64,000 nt of DNA from Stenomitos frigidus_A (GTDB lineage: Bacteria > Cyanobacteriota > Cyanobacteriia > Leptolyngbyales > Leptolyngbyaceae), in assembly GCF_963877135.1 (NCBI RefSeq), contig NZ_CAWNSW010000017.1:1-64000 (forward strand), given 5' to 3'. Made by a program: the position numbers and the translations under genes. Positions 28,646 through 39,100 of the stretch are shown here, piece after piece. Position 1 is the stretch's first letter, and every line of letters begins with the position of its first letter. Below the pieces are notes generated by a model, which saw only the letters and a list, made by a program, of their open reading frames with translations, was not told the DNA's origin and did not search any database.

Positions 28646-29944
28646 ATGACTACGCAGAAATTTTTTGCCCGCACTGTTGCCATGGTGGCTACAACCGTCC
28701 TTGTCACAGGCGCTGCCAGCATTTCCAAGAGTTGGGCAGAACCGCAACCTGGCCCGAAACAATTGGTGGATCAAGTCTGGCAGATTCTCGATCGCAACTA
28801 CGTTGATGGCAGCTTCAACCAGCAGGACTGGAAAGCAGTGCGGCAAGACTATGTCGGTCGTTCTTACAGTTCTAAAAAGCAGGCGTATGTGGCGATTCAG
28901 CAAATGGTCGCTAAACTCGGCGATCGCTACACCGAGTTCTTTGAGCCCCAAGCCTACAACGCACTGAATACTGAAATTAGCGGCAATTTGTCAGGGGTTG
29001 GTCTTGAACTAGCTGCGAACGGAAAAACCAAAGCTTTGACCGTTGTTGCCCCGATTGAAAAATCACCTGCCGCCTCTGCGGGCATCTTACCTGCCGATGT
29101 GATCACCAAAATCAATGGACGATCGACGCAGGGTATGAACATCAACGATGCCGTCAAGCAAATTAAAGGTGTAGCAGGTACTCAGGTGGTGCTAACGATC
29201 CTCCGTGGCAAGCAAAATCTGACGTTCAAGCTGACTAGAGCCAACATTACGATTAATCCAGTGTCATCCCGCACAGAGATGACTGAATTTGGCAAGATTG
29301 GCTATATCCGTTTACCAGAGTTTACTCAAACGGCTCCGGCTGAGATGAATCGAGCCATCCTTGCCCTAGAAAAGCAACAGGTCAAGGGTTACGTTCTCGA
29401 TCTGCGCTCTGATCCCGGTGGGCTACTGGATGCGAGTCTGAAAATTGCCAGTATGTGGATGGAGCAAACCCCGATCGTGTCTCTGGTCAATCGGCAAGCC
29501 GTCAAAGAACGCTATGAAACAGACGGGCGATCGCTGACAAACAAGCCTCTAGTCGTGTTAGTAGACGGTGGTTCTGCTAGCGCCAGTGAGATTCTGGCAG
29601 GTGCTCTTCAGGATAACGGTCGTGCCACCCTGGTTGGAACACGCACGTTTGGGAAAGGGTTAGTGCAGGCTGTACAGCCGTTAGGCGATGGCTCTGCGAT
29701 TAAACTGACGATCGCCAAATACTACACACCCAAAGGCCGCGATATCAACCACATTGGCATTACGCCTGATATCGTTGTCGGGCTGACCGATGACCAGAAA
29801 AAAAACTTAGTGCAAAAGCGCCAGGTTGCAACAGCCGCTGATCCTCAGTACGCCAAAGCGCTGTCCAGCTTGGGGCAATTATTGCGAGCAAAGGCAGCCA
29901 CACCTCGACAGCCAGGTAAGACGTTGGAAACCCTCGTACGATGA
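28646..29944 (+). CDS. C-terminal processing protease (S41 family)
   Basis: 432 residues with a signal peptide (VAMVATTVLVTGAASIS), a PDZ domain (about 100-185, LSGVGLELAANGK) and a S41 catalytic domain. The Ser-Lys dyad is S312 in GGSASASEI and K337 in TRTFGKGLVQ, 25 residues apart as in plant and cyanobacterial CtpA. These enzymes trim C-termini of lumenal or periplasmic proteins. CtpA matures the D1 protein of photosystem II, and CtpB/CtpC are paralogues. Which paralogue this is cannot be decided here. Its stop overlaps the start of the next gene (ATGA). Confidence 0.93.
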   Translation: MTTQKFFARTVAMVATTVLVTGAASISKSWAEPQPGPKQLVDQVWQILDRNYVDGSFNQQDWKAVRQDYVGRSYSSKKQAYVAIQQMVAKLGDRYTEFFEPQAYNALNTEISGNLSGVGLELAANGKTKALTVVAPIEKSPAASAGILPADVITKINGRSTQGMNINDAVKQIKGVAGTQVVLTILRGKQNLTFKLTRANITINPVSSRTEMTEFGKIGYIRLPEFTQTAPAEMNRAILALEKQQVKGYVLDLRSDPGGLLDASLKIASMWMEQTPIVSLVNRQAVKERYETDGRSLTNKPLVVLVDGGSASASEILAGALQDNGRATLVGTRTFGKGLVQAVQPLGDGSAIKLTIAKYYTPKGRDINHIGITPDIVVGLTDDQKKNLVQKRQVATAADPQYAKALSSLGQLLRAKAATPRQPGKTLETLVR

Positions 29945-30561
29945 GCGCGGCTGGGATGAAAGAGGTTGAAAAGCCAAGTCGTTGGAGTCTTATTCCTGCC
30001 TTTCTAGTCGGTCTCCGTGTTGCGATCGCGCCCTTATTACTATGGGATGCGCTCGATCGCAACACAGGTACCTGGTTCATCGCTGGCTACAGCCTTGCCG
30101 TGCTGTCAGATACATTTGATGGCATCATTGCTCGTCGTCTAGGCGTCAGTACGGTGCAGCTACGTCAAGCTGACAGTTGGGCAGACATTTGCCTCTATCT
30201 TTGCGTGGCGGTGAGTGCGTGGTTGGTCTATCCCACGATCCTTTCTGACTTTGCCGTACCGTTGTTGCTGGCGATCGTGGCGCAACTAATCTTGTTTGCT
30301 ATCAGCTTGATTAAATTTGGCAAGTTTCCGAGCTTTCATACCTTGACTGCAAAAGCTTGGGGACTCACTTTATTGATTGCAACCATTGGCTTATTTGGGT
30401 TTGGCTACGCACAGACACTTTGGCTTGCCATTGCTTTTTGCCTCATAAACAGTGTGGAAGAGATGGCTATGACGATCATTCTGCCGATATGGCAGCACGA
30501 TGTCTTGAGCCTTATTCACGCCCTAAAACTGCGCGACAAGCTGCGTCAAGACGTTACATAG
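29941..30561 (+). CDS. CDP-alcohol phosphatidyltransferase-like membrane protein
   Basis: 206 residues with about five membrane helices. The signature of the family, D-x2-DG-x2-AR-x8-G-x3-D-x3-D, is present as DTFDGIIAR ... RQADSWAD except that the Gly is Leu (residue 74). All four Asp metal ligands are kept. Such enzymes join a CDP-activated lipid and an alcohol to make phospholipids. The Leu may alter activity or specificity. The ATG overlaps the protease stop by 4 bp, which implies translational coupling with the Ctp gene. Confidence 0.8.
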   Translation: MSAAGMKEVEKPSRWSLIPAFLVGLRVAIAPLLLWDALDRNTGTWFIAGYSLAVLSDTFDGIIARRLGVSTVQLRQADSWADICLYLCVAVSAWLVYPTILSDFAVPLLLAIVAQLILFAISLIKFGKFPSFHTLTAKAWGLTLLIATIGLFGFGYAQTLWLAIAFCLINSVEEMAMTIILPIWQHDVLSLIHALKLRDKLRQDVT

Positions 30562-30605
30562 CCCCATACTTCTACGTTAGTGACGGTTAAAACGACAACG
30601 GTGTG

Positions 30606-31451
30606 TCACGAAGGCAAGGGTGCTGGTGAAGTCGCTTTTAACTCTATTTCTGCAACACTACGACGAGTGGCCTCCACAAAACGACTCACGCGGATCGGGT
30701 CGATCGGCTGCTCACGTCGACCATGCCGCTTGAGCGACGTCGAGGCGATCACGCCATCAGCCGCTTGCATCAACGTCGGGATGTTTTCCCAGTCTGCACC
30801 ACTACCAATAAAGACAGGCGTACCGCGTGCGGCGGCCGTTGCCAGCTCCAGATCTTCTAACGTCGGTGGACTACCCGTTGCCCAACCGGACAGAATGACC
30901 GCATCGGCTAAACCGCGCTCGATCGTGTCCTGCACGGCCACCGTAAGATTGGGTGAACTTAGGGGACGAGCATGCTTGACCAACACATCGGCAAAAATTT
31001 TGACTTCGCTACCCAGTTCTCGCCGATAGCGGAGCAGTTCGTGCGCTTTGCCTTCAATCAACCCTTGATCGGTTGCCATCACGCCAGTCAGGACATTTAC
31101 CCGAATAAATTGTGTTTCGGTACAGGTGGCGATCGCCAGCGCACTACGTGCATCATTGCGTAAAACGTTAATACCGATCGGCAACATCACCATTTGCTGT
31201 AACCGCTGCACAATTAAGCTCATGGCGCTCACGACAGCCGGATCGACCTGATCTTTAGGAAAGGGTGCATCAAAAAAGTTTTCGACAATAATGCCGTCCA
31301 CACCACCCGATGCAAGTGCCGTTGCCTCTTGCTCAGCGCGATCGATAACAGCCTTCAAACTGCCTCCCCAGAGAGCTGAGGTTGGCAGCGGCAGTAGATG
31401 AACGACACCAATAATTGGATTGGGCGTCTTGAAAATTTGAGTTAAGTCCAC
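30606..31451 (-). CDS. btpA: BtpA family photosystem I biogenesis protein
   Basis: 281 residues, full-length BtpA. Signatures: IIGVVHLLPLPTSALWGG at the N-terminus, GGVDGIIVENFFDAPF, RVNVLTGVMATDQGLIEG, ILSGWATGSPP and GSGADWENI. It is a TIM-barrel-like protein. In Synechocystis BtpA is a peripheral thylakoid protein that stabilises the photosystem I reaction-centre proteins. It is convergent with the phosphatidyltransferase gene and divergent from rimO, so probably monocistronic. Confidence 0.95.
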   Translation of the reverse strand: MDLTQIFKTPNPIIGVVHLLPLPTSALWGGSLKAVIDRAEQEATALASGGVDGIIVENFFDAPFPKDQVDPAVVSAMSLIVQRLQQMVMLPIGINVLRNDARSALAIATCTETQFIRVNVLTGVMATDQGLIEGKAHELLRYRRELGSEVKIFADVLVKHARPLSSPNLTVAVQDTIERGLADAVILSGWATGSPPTLEDLELATAAARGTPVFIGSGADWENIPTLMQAADGVIASTSLKRHGRREQPIDPIRVSRFVEATRRSVAEIELKATSPAPLPS

Positions 31452-31876
31452 GTGCGTAAAGGATTCGGACTCGTCTGAAAGGGACTAGTTGTTAGAATCA
31501 TAACTTTTTAGTGTCCCTGTATTGCTTGTAAAGGTGAATCGGTTTAAACCTGGCATTAGGTTCTCCATCTGGACTCACCATCCGCTACGATTGATGAGCA
31601 TTACAAGTATGAGTATTTATGAGTACTTTGCCTTCACTGAAGACGCTTTGACAACACCATCATGTCCATCAAGGGTTTTAGGCGTTTGCGTAAAGTATCG
31701 TAATATTTCTGTTTTTGCGCTATGGTAGTTAGTGTTGACATCTGGGCGATTGCAATGAATAGTAGCTGTATATGCTGCTATTGAGTTTGAGGCGAAGGGT
31801 TAATCCGTCGCATGAGCGATCGCTACAGCTTACCGACTGACACAACCCTTTCCAACTCCACCAGAAATAGGATTTC
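31452..31876. other. Divergent spacer between btpA and rimO
   Basis: 425 bp without a convincing gene. An open frame at 31522-31728 has no family resemblance or ribosome site. Promoters for btpA (leftward) and rimO (rightward) are expected here. I see no repeats or recognisable operators. Confidence 0.5.
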
Positions 31877-33232
31877 ATGGGCAACAAGCCAACGATTGCC
31901 GTTACACATTTGGGCTGCGAGAAAAATCGAATTGATACAGAGCACATGTTGGGGCTCCTGGTTCAGGCTGGCTATGACGTTGATGCTAACGAAGAATTAG
32001 CTGATTACGTCATTATCAACACCTGTAGCTTTATACAAGCAGCTCGTGAGGAGTCTGTGCGTACGCTGGTTGAACTGGCAGAAGCTGACAAAAAGATTGT
32101 GATCACGGGCTGCATGGCTCAGCATTTTCAAGAGCAGCTCTTGGAGGAGCTGCCAGAAGCCGTAGCCCTCGTTGGTACAGGTGATTACCATAAGATTGTG
32201 AATGTCATTGAGCGCGCTGAGTCTGGTGAACGCGTGCAGGAAGTCTCTCAAGAGCCGACCTACATCGCTGATGAAACGACACCTCGCTATCGCACCACGA
32301 CTGAAGGCGTCGCTTATCTCAGAATTGCAGAAGGCTGCGACTATCGCTGTGCCTTTTGTATCATTCCTCATCTAAGAGGAAAGCAACGATCGCGCCCGAT
32401 CGAGTCCATCGTGGCTGAAGCCGAACGATTGGTCTCTGAAGGGGTGCGGGAAATTATTTTGATTTCCCAAATCACCACCAACTATGGTCTGGATATCTAC
32501 GGCGAGCCTCGGTTGGCAGAGCTTCTGCGGGCACTGGGCAACGTTGATATTCCCTGGATTCGGATGCACTACGCTTACCCAACCGGATTGGCTCCGAGCG
32601 TCATTGCTGCCATTCAGGAGACACCGAATGTCTTGCCCTACCTGGATTTACCCCTCCAGCACTCTCATCCAGAGGTGTTGCGATCAATGAATCGTCCGTG
32701 GCAAGGGCGAGTCAATGATGGCGTGATCGATCGCATTAAGGCAGCGCTCCCTAACGCGGTACTGCGAACCACTTTCATCGTGGGATTCCCCGGTGAAACG
32801 GATGAGCACTTCCAGCATCTGCTGGAGTTTGTTCAGCGTCACGAGTTTGATCATGTGGGTGTGTTTACTTTTTCGGCTGAAGAAGGTACACCCGCTTACA
32901 ACTTGCCTCATCAGCTACCTCAGTCTGTAATGGACGATCGTCGGGATGCCCTCATGACCCTCCAGCAGCCTATTTCACTCAAACGAAACCGGGCGGAAGT
33001 GGGCAAGGTAGTAGATGTCCTGATCGAGCAGGAAAACCCCGAAACGGGTGAACTGATTGGTCGGTCTGCTCGTTTCTCGCCCGAAGTGGATGGTCTGGTC
33101 TACGTGCGGGGCAACGCGGCACTGGGTACATTGGTGCCCGTGGCGATCGCCGATGCCGATGTGTATGACCTGTATGGTCACGTGGCAACAATGGCTGATG
33201 TGATCCCCAGACAGCCACTGGCTGTTCCTTGA
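31877..33232 (+). CDS. rimO: Ribosomal protein S12 methylthiotransferase RimO
   Basis: 451 residues. A radical-SAM enzyme that adds a methylthio group to an Asp of ribosomal protein S12. The N-terminal UPF0004 domain carries Cys in HLGCEKN, NTCSF and ITGCMAQ for the auxiliary 4Fe-4S cluster. The radical SAM motif is CDYRCAFC. The C-terminal TRAM domain starts near VGKVVDVLIEQ. The HLGCEKNRIDTE opening and DLPLQHSHPEVLRSM identify RimO rather than the tRNA enzyme MiaB. It stands alone before the RNA helicase gene. Confidence 0.96.
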   Translation: MGNKPTIAVTHLGCEKNRIDTEHMLGLLVQAGYDVDANEELADYVIINTCSFIQAAREESVRTLVELAEADKKIVITGCMAQHFQEQLLEELPEAVALVGTGDYHKIVNVIERAESGERVQEVSQEPTYIADETTPRYRTTTEGVAYLRIAEGCDYRCAFCIIPHLRGKQRSRPIESIVAEAERLVSEGVREIILISQITTNYGLDIYGEPRLAELLRALGNVDIPWIRMHYAYPTGLAPSVIAAIQETPNVLPYLDLPLQHSHPEVLRSMNRPWQGRVNDGVIDRIKAALPNAVLRTTFIVGFPGETDEHFQHLLEFVQRHEFDHVGVFTFSAEEGTPAYNLPHQLPQSVMDDRRDALMTLQQPISLKRNRAEVGKVVDVLIEQENPETGELIGRSARFSPEVDGLVYVRGNAALGTLVPVAIADADVYDLYGHVATMADVIPRQPLAVP

Positions 33233-33338
33233 GTTTTCAACCTGAAGGATGAATGCACCTGGCATTGCCTGATCATGTCCTGTTTTTTGCCGTTAACTCT
33301 TTGCGCTTACTCACTCTCATACTCTCATAGGAGATTCA

Positions 33339-34796
33339 ATGACCCTTTCGTTCAATAGTCTTGGTCTTTCTGAAGCACGCATTCGTCACCTTGAAGCCAT
33401 GGAATTTACGGTTCCAACGGCGATTCAAGCACAGGCGATCCCTCATCTGCTTTGCGGACGCGATGTTGTAGGACAAGCCCAAACAGGCACTGGTAAAACA
33501 GCCGCGTTTGCGTTGCCAATCCTGGATCGGATTGATGTCAAACTACCAGCCGTGCAGGCACTCATTCTCACACCCACACGAGAGTTGGCAATGCAAGTTG
33601 GTCAAGCGATTCGTGGGTTCATCGACGATCGTCGTCTGAAGGTCGTCACTATCTATGGTGGTCAAGCGATTGATCAGCAAATTTCTCGGCTTGAACGCGG
33701 TGCTCAAATTGTTGTGGGTACGCCTGGACGGGTGTTAGACCTGCTCAGCCGTGGCGATTTGAAACTAGATCAGCTGAGCTGGATGGTGCTCGACGAAGCC
33801 GATGAAATGCTCAATATGGGCTTCATCCAGGATGTCGAGAAAATTCTCAACCAGGCACCGATCGAACGTCAAACAGCGTTCTTCTCTGCCACGATGGAGC
33901 CATCCGTGCGTAAGCTGGTCACTAAGTTCTTGCGCTCGCCGATCACGGTTACTATCGAGCAGCCCAAGACCGCACCGACCCGTATTAATCAAGTTGCTTA
34001 CATGATCCCCCGCGGCTGGACAAAGGCACGCGCCCTTCAGCCCATTCTGGAACTGGAAGATCCGGAAGCAGCCTTGATTTTCGTCCGCACCCGTAAAGCT
34101 GCAGCAGAGCTTACAAGTCAACTGCAAGCCGCTGGTCATAGCGTGGATGAATATCATGGTGACCTGAGCCAGAGTCAGCGTGAGCGTCTCTTGCTACGGT
34201 TCCGTCAGCGCCAGGTGCGCTGGGTTGTCGCCACTGATATTGCCGCTCGCGGTATTCATGTGGATGACTTGACGCACGTGATCAACTACGACTTGCCCGA
34301 CAGCGTTGAAAACTACGTTCACCGCATTGGTCGTACCGGACGGGCGGGTAAAGAAGGGACAGCGATTTCTCTAGTGCATTCACTCGATCGCCGGAAGCTA
34401 CGTGACATCGAATATCACATGCGTCAGCGTTTGGAAATCGTCTCCATTCCGACCCGCGCTCAAATTGAAGCCCGTCAGATCGATAAGCTCCAGGGTCAAA
34501 TTCGTGAAGCCCTGGTTGGCGAGCGCATGGCATCCTTCCTGCCGATCGTGGCGCAACTGTCGGAAGAGTACGAGCCACATGCAATTGCGGCGGCAGCGTT
34601 GCAAATGGCATACGACCAAACTCGTCCAACCTGGATGCGTTCCAACCAAGACCACGTTGACGAACCACCGGCTTATAGCGGTGGTGGCAATGGCGGTGGC
34701 GGCAATGGTGGTGGGTCGTCCAAGCCCAAGCCGGTCAAACGCGGCAAGAGCGTTGGCAGTGCTGGAAATCAAGTGTCACCTTCACTCGATCGCTAA
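33339..34796 (+). CDS. crhR: DEAD-box RNA helicase, CrhR-like
   Basis: 485 residues with all helicase motifs: AQTGTGKTA, PTRELAMQV, TPGRVLD, DEAD in VLDEADEMLNMGF, SAT, VATDIAARGIHV and HRIGRTGRAGK. The region after the core (IDKLQGQIREAL, GERMASFLP, AIAAAALQMAYDQTRPTWMR) matches the CrhR/CsdA-type extension of cyanobacterial redox- and cold-regulated helicase, ending in a Gly-rich then basic tail. It rearranges RNA duplexes in the cytoplasm. AGGAG lies 5 bp before the ATG. A T-tailed hairpin follows at 34884. The gene name rests on remembered similarity, and other cyanobacterial helicases (CrhB, CrhC) are related. Confidence 0.9.
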   Translation: MTLSFNSLGLSEARIRHLEAMEFTVPTAIQAQAIPHLLCGRDVVGQAQTGTGKTAAFALPILDRIDVKLPAVQALILTPTRELAMQVGQAIRGFIDDRRLKVVTIYGGQAIDQQISRLERGAQIVVGTPGRVLDLLSRGDLKLDQLSWMVLDEADEMLNMGFIQDVEKILNQAPIERQTAFFSATMEPSVRKLVTKFLRSPITVTIEQPKTAPTRINQVAYMIPRGWTKARALQPILELEDPEAALIFVRTRKAAAELTSQLQAAGHSVDEYHGDLSQSQRERLLLRFRQRQVRWVVATDIAARGIHVDDLTHVINYDLPDSVENYVHRIGRTGRAGKEGTAISLVHSLDRRKLRDIEYHMRQRLEIVSIPTRAQIEARQIDKLQGQIREALVGERMASFLPIVAQLSEEYEPHAIAAAALQMAYDQTRPTWMRSNQDHVDEPPAYSGGGNGGGGNGGGSSKPKPVKRGKSVGSAGNQVSPSLDR

Positions 34797-34883
34797 CAGC
34801 AGGCATTCAAATGATCAAAGGGTATGGCTCGCAAGAGCCATTGACCTAGAATAAGTCTGAATGAATCTCGTGTGTTGTAGGGT

Positions 34884-34906
34884 GGGCATTGCCTGCCCTA
34901 TTTTTT
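34884..34906 (+). terminator. Terminator after the helicase gene
   Basis: GGGCA (34884-34888), loop TTGCC, TGCCC (34894-34898), then TATTTTTTC. The stem is short but GC-rich and is followed by six T. The surrounding TAGGGTGGGCATTGCCTGCC word is also a frequent cyanobacterial intergenic repeat. Confidence 0.6.
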
Positions 34907-34945
34907 CGCCCTGTTTTTCATTGTTGTCCTTGAAGCGTTTTTGCC

Positions 34946-35728
34946 GTGCTTTCAACTGACCTGCTTGCTTTTTATCGTCAAGTCAGCCAGCAACCGTTGA
35001 CGGTGGTTGATGTGGAGACCACTGGACATCGTGCGATCGCCTGCCGGGTGATTGAGGTATCCGTCTTACAGGCGACGTTAACAGATGGCATTCTGCATCA
35101 GCAGACTCACCTCGTTAACCCTCAGGTGCCGGTGCCAACCATGATTACTCGCTTCACAGGGATTGATCAGGCAATGGTTGACCAGGCACCCTTAGCAGAA
35201 GCGGTTTGGCAGCAGTACCTACCGTTATTAAATGTTGGTGTGTTGACGGCACACAATCTAGCGTTTGACTATGCCTTTTTGCGTGCAGAGTTTGACCAGT
35301 TAGGGATGGTGTTTGCGCGATCGTCTATGGAGCAGCTCTGCACGGTGATTTTGGCGCGACTCATGCTGCCCGATTTGCCATCGCGGAGTCTACCGGATTT
35401 AGTCAAGCATTTTCAGTTTCCGGTCAGTCATTCGCATCGCGCTGAAGCGGATACGATCGCCTGCTGGTTACTCGCAAAACGCCTTTTAACCGAAGTCCAA
35501 AATGAGCCAGATGACGCCTTGCTAGAGCGGTTTGCCAAACAATGGTTACCGTTAGGCGATGCGGCGGCGATTCTAGGCTGTTCGGGCAAACAGGCGCGAT
35601 CGCGCCTTGAGAAAGCGGGTGTTTGCCCTCGTTTCGTCGGTCGCCACAAAACACCTATGTATCAACGTGGCAGCGTTGAGCATGCCTTTTTGGAACAGGC
35701 TGAACCAACTCAACTATCCTGTCTGTAA
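34946..35728 (+). CDS. DnaQ-like 3'-5' exonuclease (DEDDh)
   Basis: 260 residues. The exonuclease domain (about 1-180) shows motif I VDVETTGH, motif II AHNLAFDYAFL and motif III SHRAEADT, giving the DEDDh set of metal ligands. It resembles the epsilon proofreading subunit of DNA polymerase III and stand-alone relatives. The C-terminal 70 residues look like a separate helix-turn-helix-like module (LGDAAAILGCSGKQARSRLEKAGV), unusual for a bare epsilon. The start at 34946 is the first of the frame. No clear ribosome site. Confidence 0.8.
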   Translation: MLSTDLLAFYRQVSQQPLTVVDVETTGHRAIACRVIEVSVLQATLTDGILHQQTHLVNPQVPVPTMITRFTGIDQAMVDQAPLAEAVWQQYLPLLNVGVLTAHNLAFDYAFLRAEFDQLGMVFARSSMEQLCTVILARLMLPDLPSRSLPDLVKHFQFPVSHSHRAEADTIACWLLAKRLLTEVQNEPDDALLERFAKQWLPLGDAAAILGCSGKQARSRLEKAGVCPRFVGRHKTPMYQRGSVEHAFLEQAEPTQLSCL

Positions 35729-35804
35729 GCGTTTTTTGAGGAGTTGTAATAACAATTTCAAACGATCGCACGGCAGAGGAATGTCATTGCCGGAAGTGGG
35801 TAAA

Positions 35805-35841
35805 AAGGCTCTAAAGCCTGATCTGAGAAGATTAGAGCCTT
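35805..35841. terminator. 10-bp hairpin after the exonuclease gene
   Basis: AAGGCTCTAA (35805-35814) and TTAGAGCCTT (35832-35841) pair perfectly around a 17-nt loop, 76 bp beyond the exonuclease stop. The T run is weak. Confidence 0.55.
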
Positions 35842-36151
35842 AGAGACCAACAAACGCTCCCTTGACTATGGCAAATCGAGCCGCCATCCTCAAGCAAAAG
35901 CTCCAAAGCAAATTAGCCGAACTCTATCAATTGCGTTGGCAACAGCCATACGTCAGATAAATAGGAATATGCAAGACAAACAGGAGCAAACAGGCTAGGT
36001 TAAAGGCTGATGCCGCTACCCCTAGTTCTTCTATACAGGGTTTGAGATAAGCTCTAACCAGGGTGATGAGCAGCATGCGCCACACACGGCAGAGATGCTG
36101 CTTATAGCAAGTAGTGAATCTGCCAAACGCTTGAGGATTGCTGAGGTATTT
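35842..36151. other. Spacer with a possible transposase fragment
   Basis: A 30-codon frame from the ATG at 35868 to the TAA at 35958 ends LAELYQLRWQQPYVR. LYQLRW is reminiscent of the YREK region of IS4-type transposases, so this may be a remnant, but it is too short to be sure. A minus-strand frame at 35927-36157 has a hydrophobic stretch and no known relatives. The promoter of the exoprotein-CHAT gene pair must lie here or just upstream. Confidence 0.35.
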
Positions 36152-39100
36152 ATGCAAGCAATTTCAGGAATCGGTAGTCTGCTGCTGGTCTCAACACTGC
36201 TGGCCGCAGTGTGGCCTTGTCAAGCACAGGTGAATGGAGCGATCGATGGCACAAAGACGATCGTGAACCAGGCTGGCAACACGTTCACCATCACGGGTGG
36301 CACTATCGCAGGAAGCAACCTGTTCCAAAGTTTTCAGCAGTTTGGACTCACCCAGGAACAGACGGCTAACTTCCTTGCCAGTCCTGGCATTCAGAACATT
36401 CTGGCGCGGGTGACGGGGGGCGACGCTTCGGTGATTAACGGGCTGCTTCAGGTATCGGGCAGTACTGCCAATTTGTACCTGATGAACTCAGCCGGTATAG
36501 TCTTTGGTGCCAAGGCACGGTTGGATGTAGCCGGTTCCTTTATAGCCACAACCGCTAACGGCATTGGTTTTGGCGACAAGTGGTTGAATGCCGCTGGTAC
36601 GAATGATTACGCTACGCTGCTGGGGCAACCTGACCGCTTTGCTTTCACGGTGTTGCAACCAGGGGCGATCGTCAATGCTGGTATTCTTGCCGTCGGTGCC
36701 AACCAAGGCCTGCTACTGCTCGGTGGCACTGTCGTCAATACCGGACAACTCATCGCCTCAAGCGGACAGATTACGATCGCGACGGTTTCAGGTCAGAGTC
36801 TGGTGCGCCTGAGCCAACCCGGTAGCTTGCTAAGTTTTGAGCTTGCGCCCCTGCCATCCAGAGCCCCGCGCCCGGCTCCAGGGGAAATGACTGCCGCAAC
36901 CCCTCAACCCAATGCTTGGACATTGCCGATCGCCTCTCTACCCGCTTTACTCACTGGGGGCATCGGTGTCAATGCCACAGGCTTTACAGTCAACCAGGCG
37001 GGTGTTGTAGCGCTCACTGGATCAGGATTGGCGATCGAGCCTGGCGATGTCGTTGCCGGTCACTTGACTGCTGGCACGGCGACGCTGGCGGCGACTCACA
37101 ATCTCACACTGGTCGAAAGTCAACTGCAAACCACAGGTGATTTGAGTTTGCTGGCAACCAATACTGTGCGACTGCGTGATAGTGCTGCAAACCCCACGAT
37201 CCTTCAAGCAGGCAAGACGCTGCTCATCCGGGGCAACCAGGGCGTTGATCTCTTTGCCTTAAACCATCCGGCTAGCGGACTGTTCTCTGGTGGCGATACC
37301 GTACTGCGCTCTGCCAACCCGATACGGAGCGATGTGCATTACGTTGTGGGGGGCAATCTCAAATTCGAGGATCTAAACGGCAAAGCAGGCACCCTCTTCA
37401 GCCTCAACGACCCAGTCATCTTGGCGGCAGGGGATGTGACAATGGGAGACTACACCGGCGCTTCGCTGCATATTCTGGCAGGGGGTAGTGTGACGTTGGG
37501 GGCGATCGTCATTGATAACGTCGATACCACCGCTAACACGATTAACCCTGCCAACCCGAATCCAGCGCTGGCTAGCCTTGCCAGCCTTACCCGTGCCGAT
37601 GGTAGCCCACTGTACGTCAACGTCACGCCGACGCTGGATAGTGCTGGGAACGTGCAGCGCCTGCCTCAAGCCAGTCATCAGTTGGTAATTAATGGCAGTA
37701 CCAGACCAACCCTGGATGTGAGGGCAGGCATTAATTGGGCCGCACTGGGGGGCGTACCGGGGCAAAGCTTCTTCCCGAATCCGTTTCCACCCGGTACAGC
37801 GACGACTGGGCCTACACTGACGGCTCCACCCAGTAGTGCCGATCTTACAATCGCTAGCATTTCGATCGCCAATGTGTTTGATACCATCAACGGGATTGGT
37901 AGAAGCAATACGGTGCTACTGACGAACCAATATGTCCCCAATCTGGCCTTAGCAGGTGGTGCCATCCGTGTGTGGGGACAGAGCTTTCTCCTGCCGACGG
38001 GTGAACCAGACCCCAAAGGCATCACAGCGGCAGGTATTTACTTAAACAATGCCCCCGGCGTGGTGGTGATCGACTCCCGCTCCAGCATTACCAGTGGGAA
38101 CATTATTGCCCGTCCCAGTTCCATTGACCTGCGGGCAGTAGGCAATATCACAACGGGAGATCTGGCGGCCTCGGCTCCGTCTCAGACCAGCCAGGATTCG
38201 GTTGTCCTGGTTTCCAAAACGGGGAATATCGTTGTGAACACGATCGATGCCGGGAGCAATGGCATTGATGTCCAGGCTGGCGGGCTCTTTCAGGCGATCG
38301 CCGCCGTCAACAACGTGCTGGACGGGCAGGAATTTTTTAGTATCAATGTCCTGCCCCAACCGGGTACAGATCTGCGGGCCTTCCTGGATCAAAAAGGGAT
38401 TACGGTTGCGCCCAACACGTCCATCCCCATTAGCTTCCCGCAACAGCCGATCGTGAGTCTGATTGCTCGTCCGCAAAGCCCGACCCAAACTGGGAAAGCT
38501 GCTGGCTCCTTAAATGCTCCCATCACCATTACCTATGGTGGGGGGACTCGGTTAATCCTGGATCAAACGATTCCAGTCTTTCACGGGCTTGACCCAGCCA
38601 ATCCTGGTATTCCAACCGTCGGACGTATCATCATTCGGGGCAATAATGAGGCCTTCTATGCTGGATCGGTTGTCACACCGTTTCTGCCCATCACCAGCGA
38701 TGCCTTTCTCAGCCGCAATAATGTCACGAATACCTACGAACCTGTCACTGCTGCAACGAATGTGCAGTTCGGGCTCTACCGTAACCATCGCTTTGCACCC
38801 CTGAGTTTTGGCTCAGTCAATTTTCCGAACACGGCTAGTGGCGTAACGGCGGCGATCGTCATTGGCGGCGGAAATGATAATGCCTTCTACGGTGCGACCC
38901 AGAACCAGATCTTTCCCCCGGTTGTGCCACTCGCCCCTGGAGAAAACGCCCCAAATGCCGCTACCAATGGCTTACAGCTTGGTACAGCCGTCCTGGTTAC
39001 AGAACAACGGGTGGATAATCCATCTCAGAATGGGGGGTGTCGTCCAGCCAGCAATCTTGCGTTGGACACTGGCAGTGCCACCGCCCAGCCAGCAGGACGG

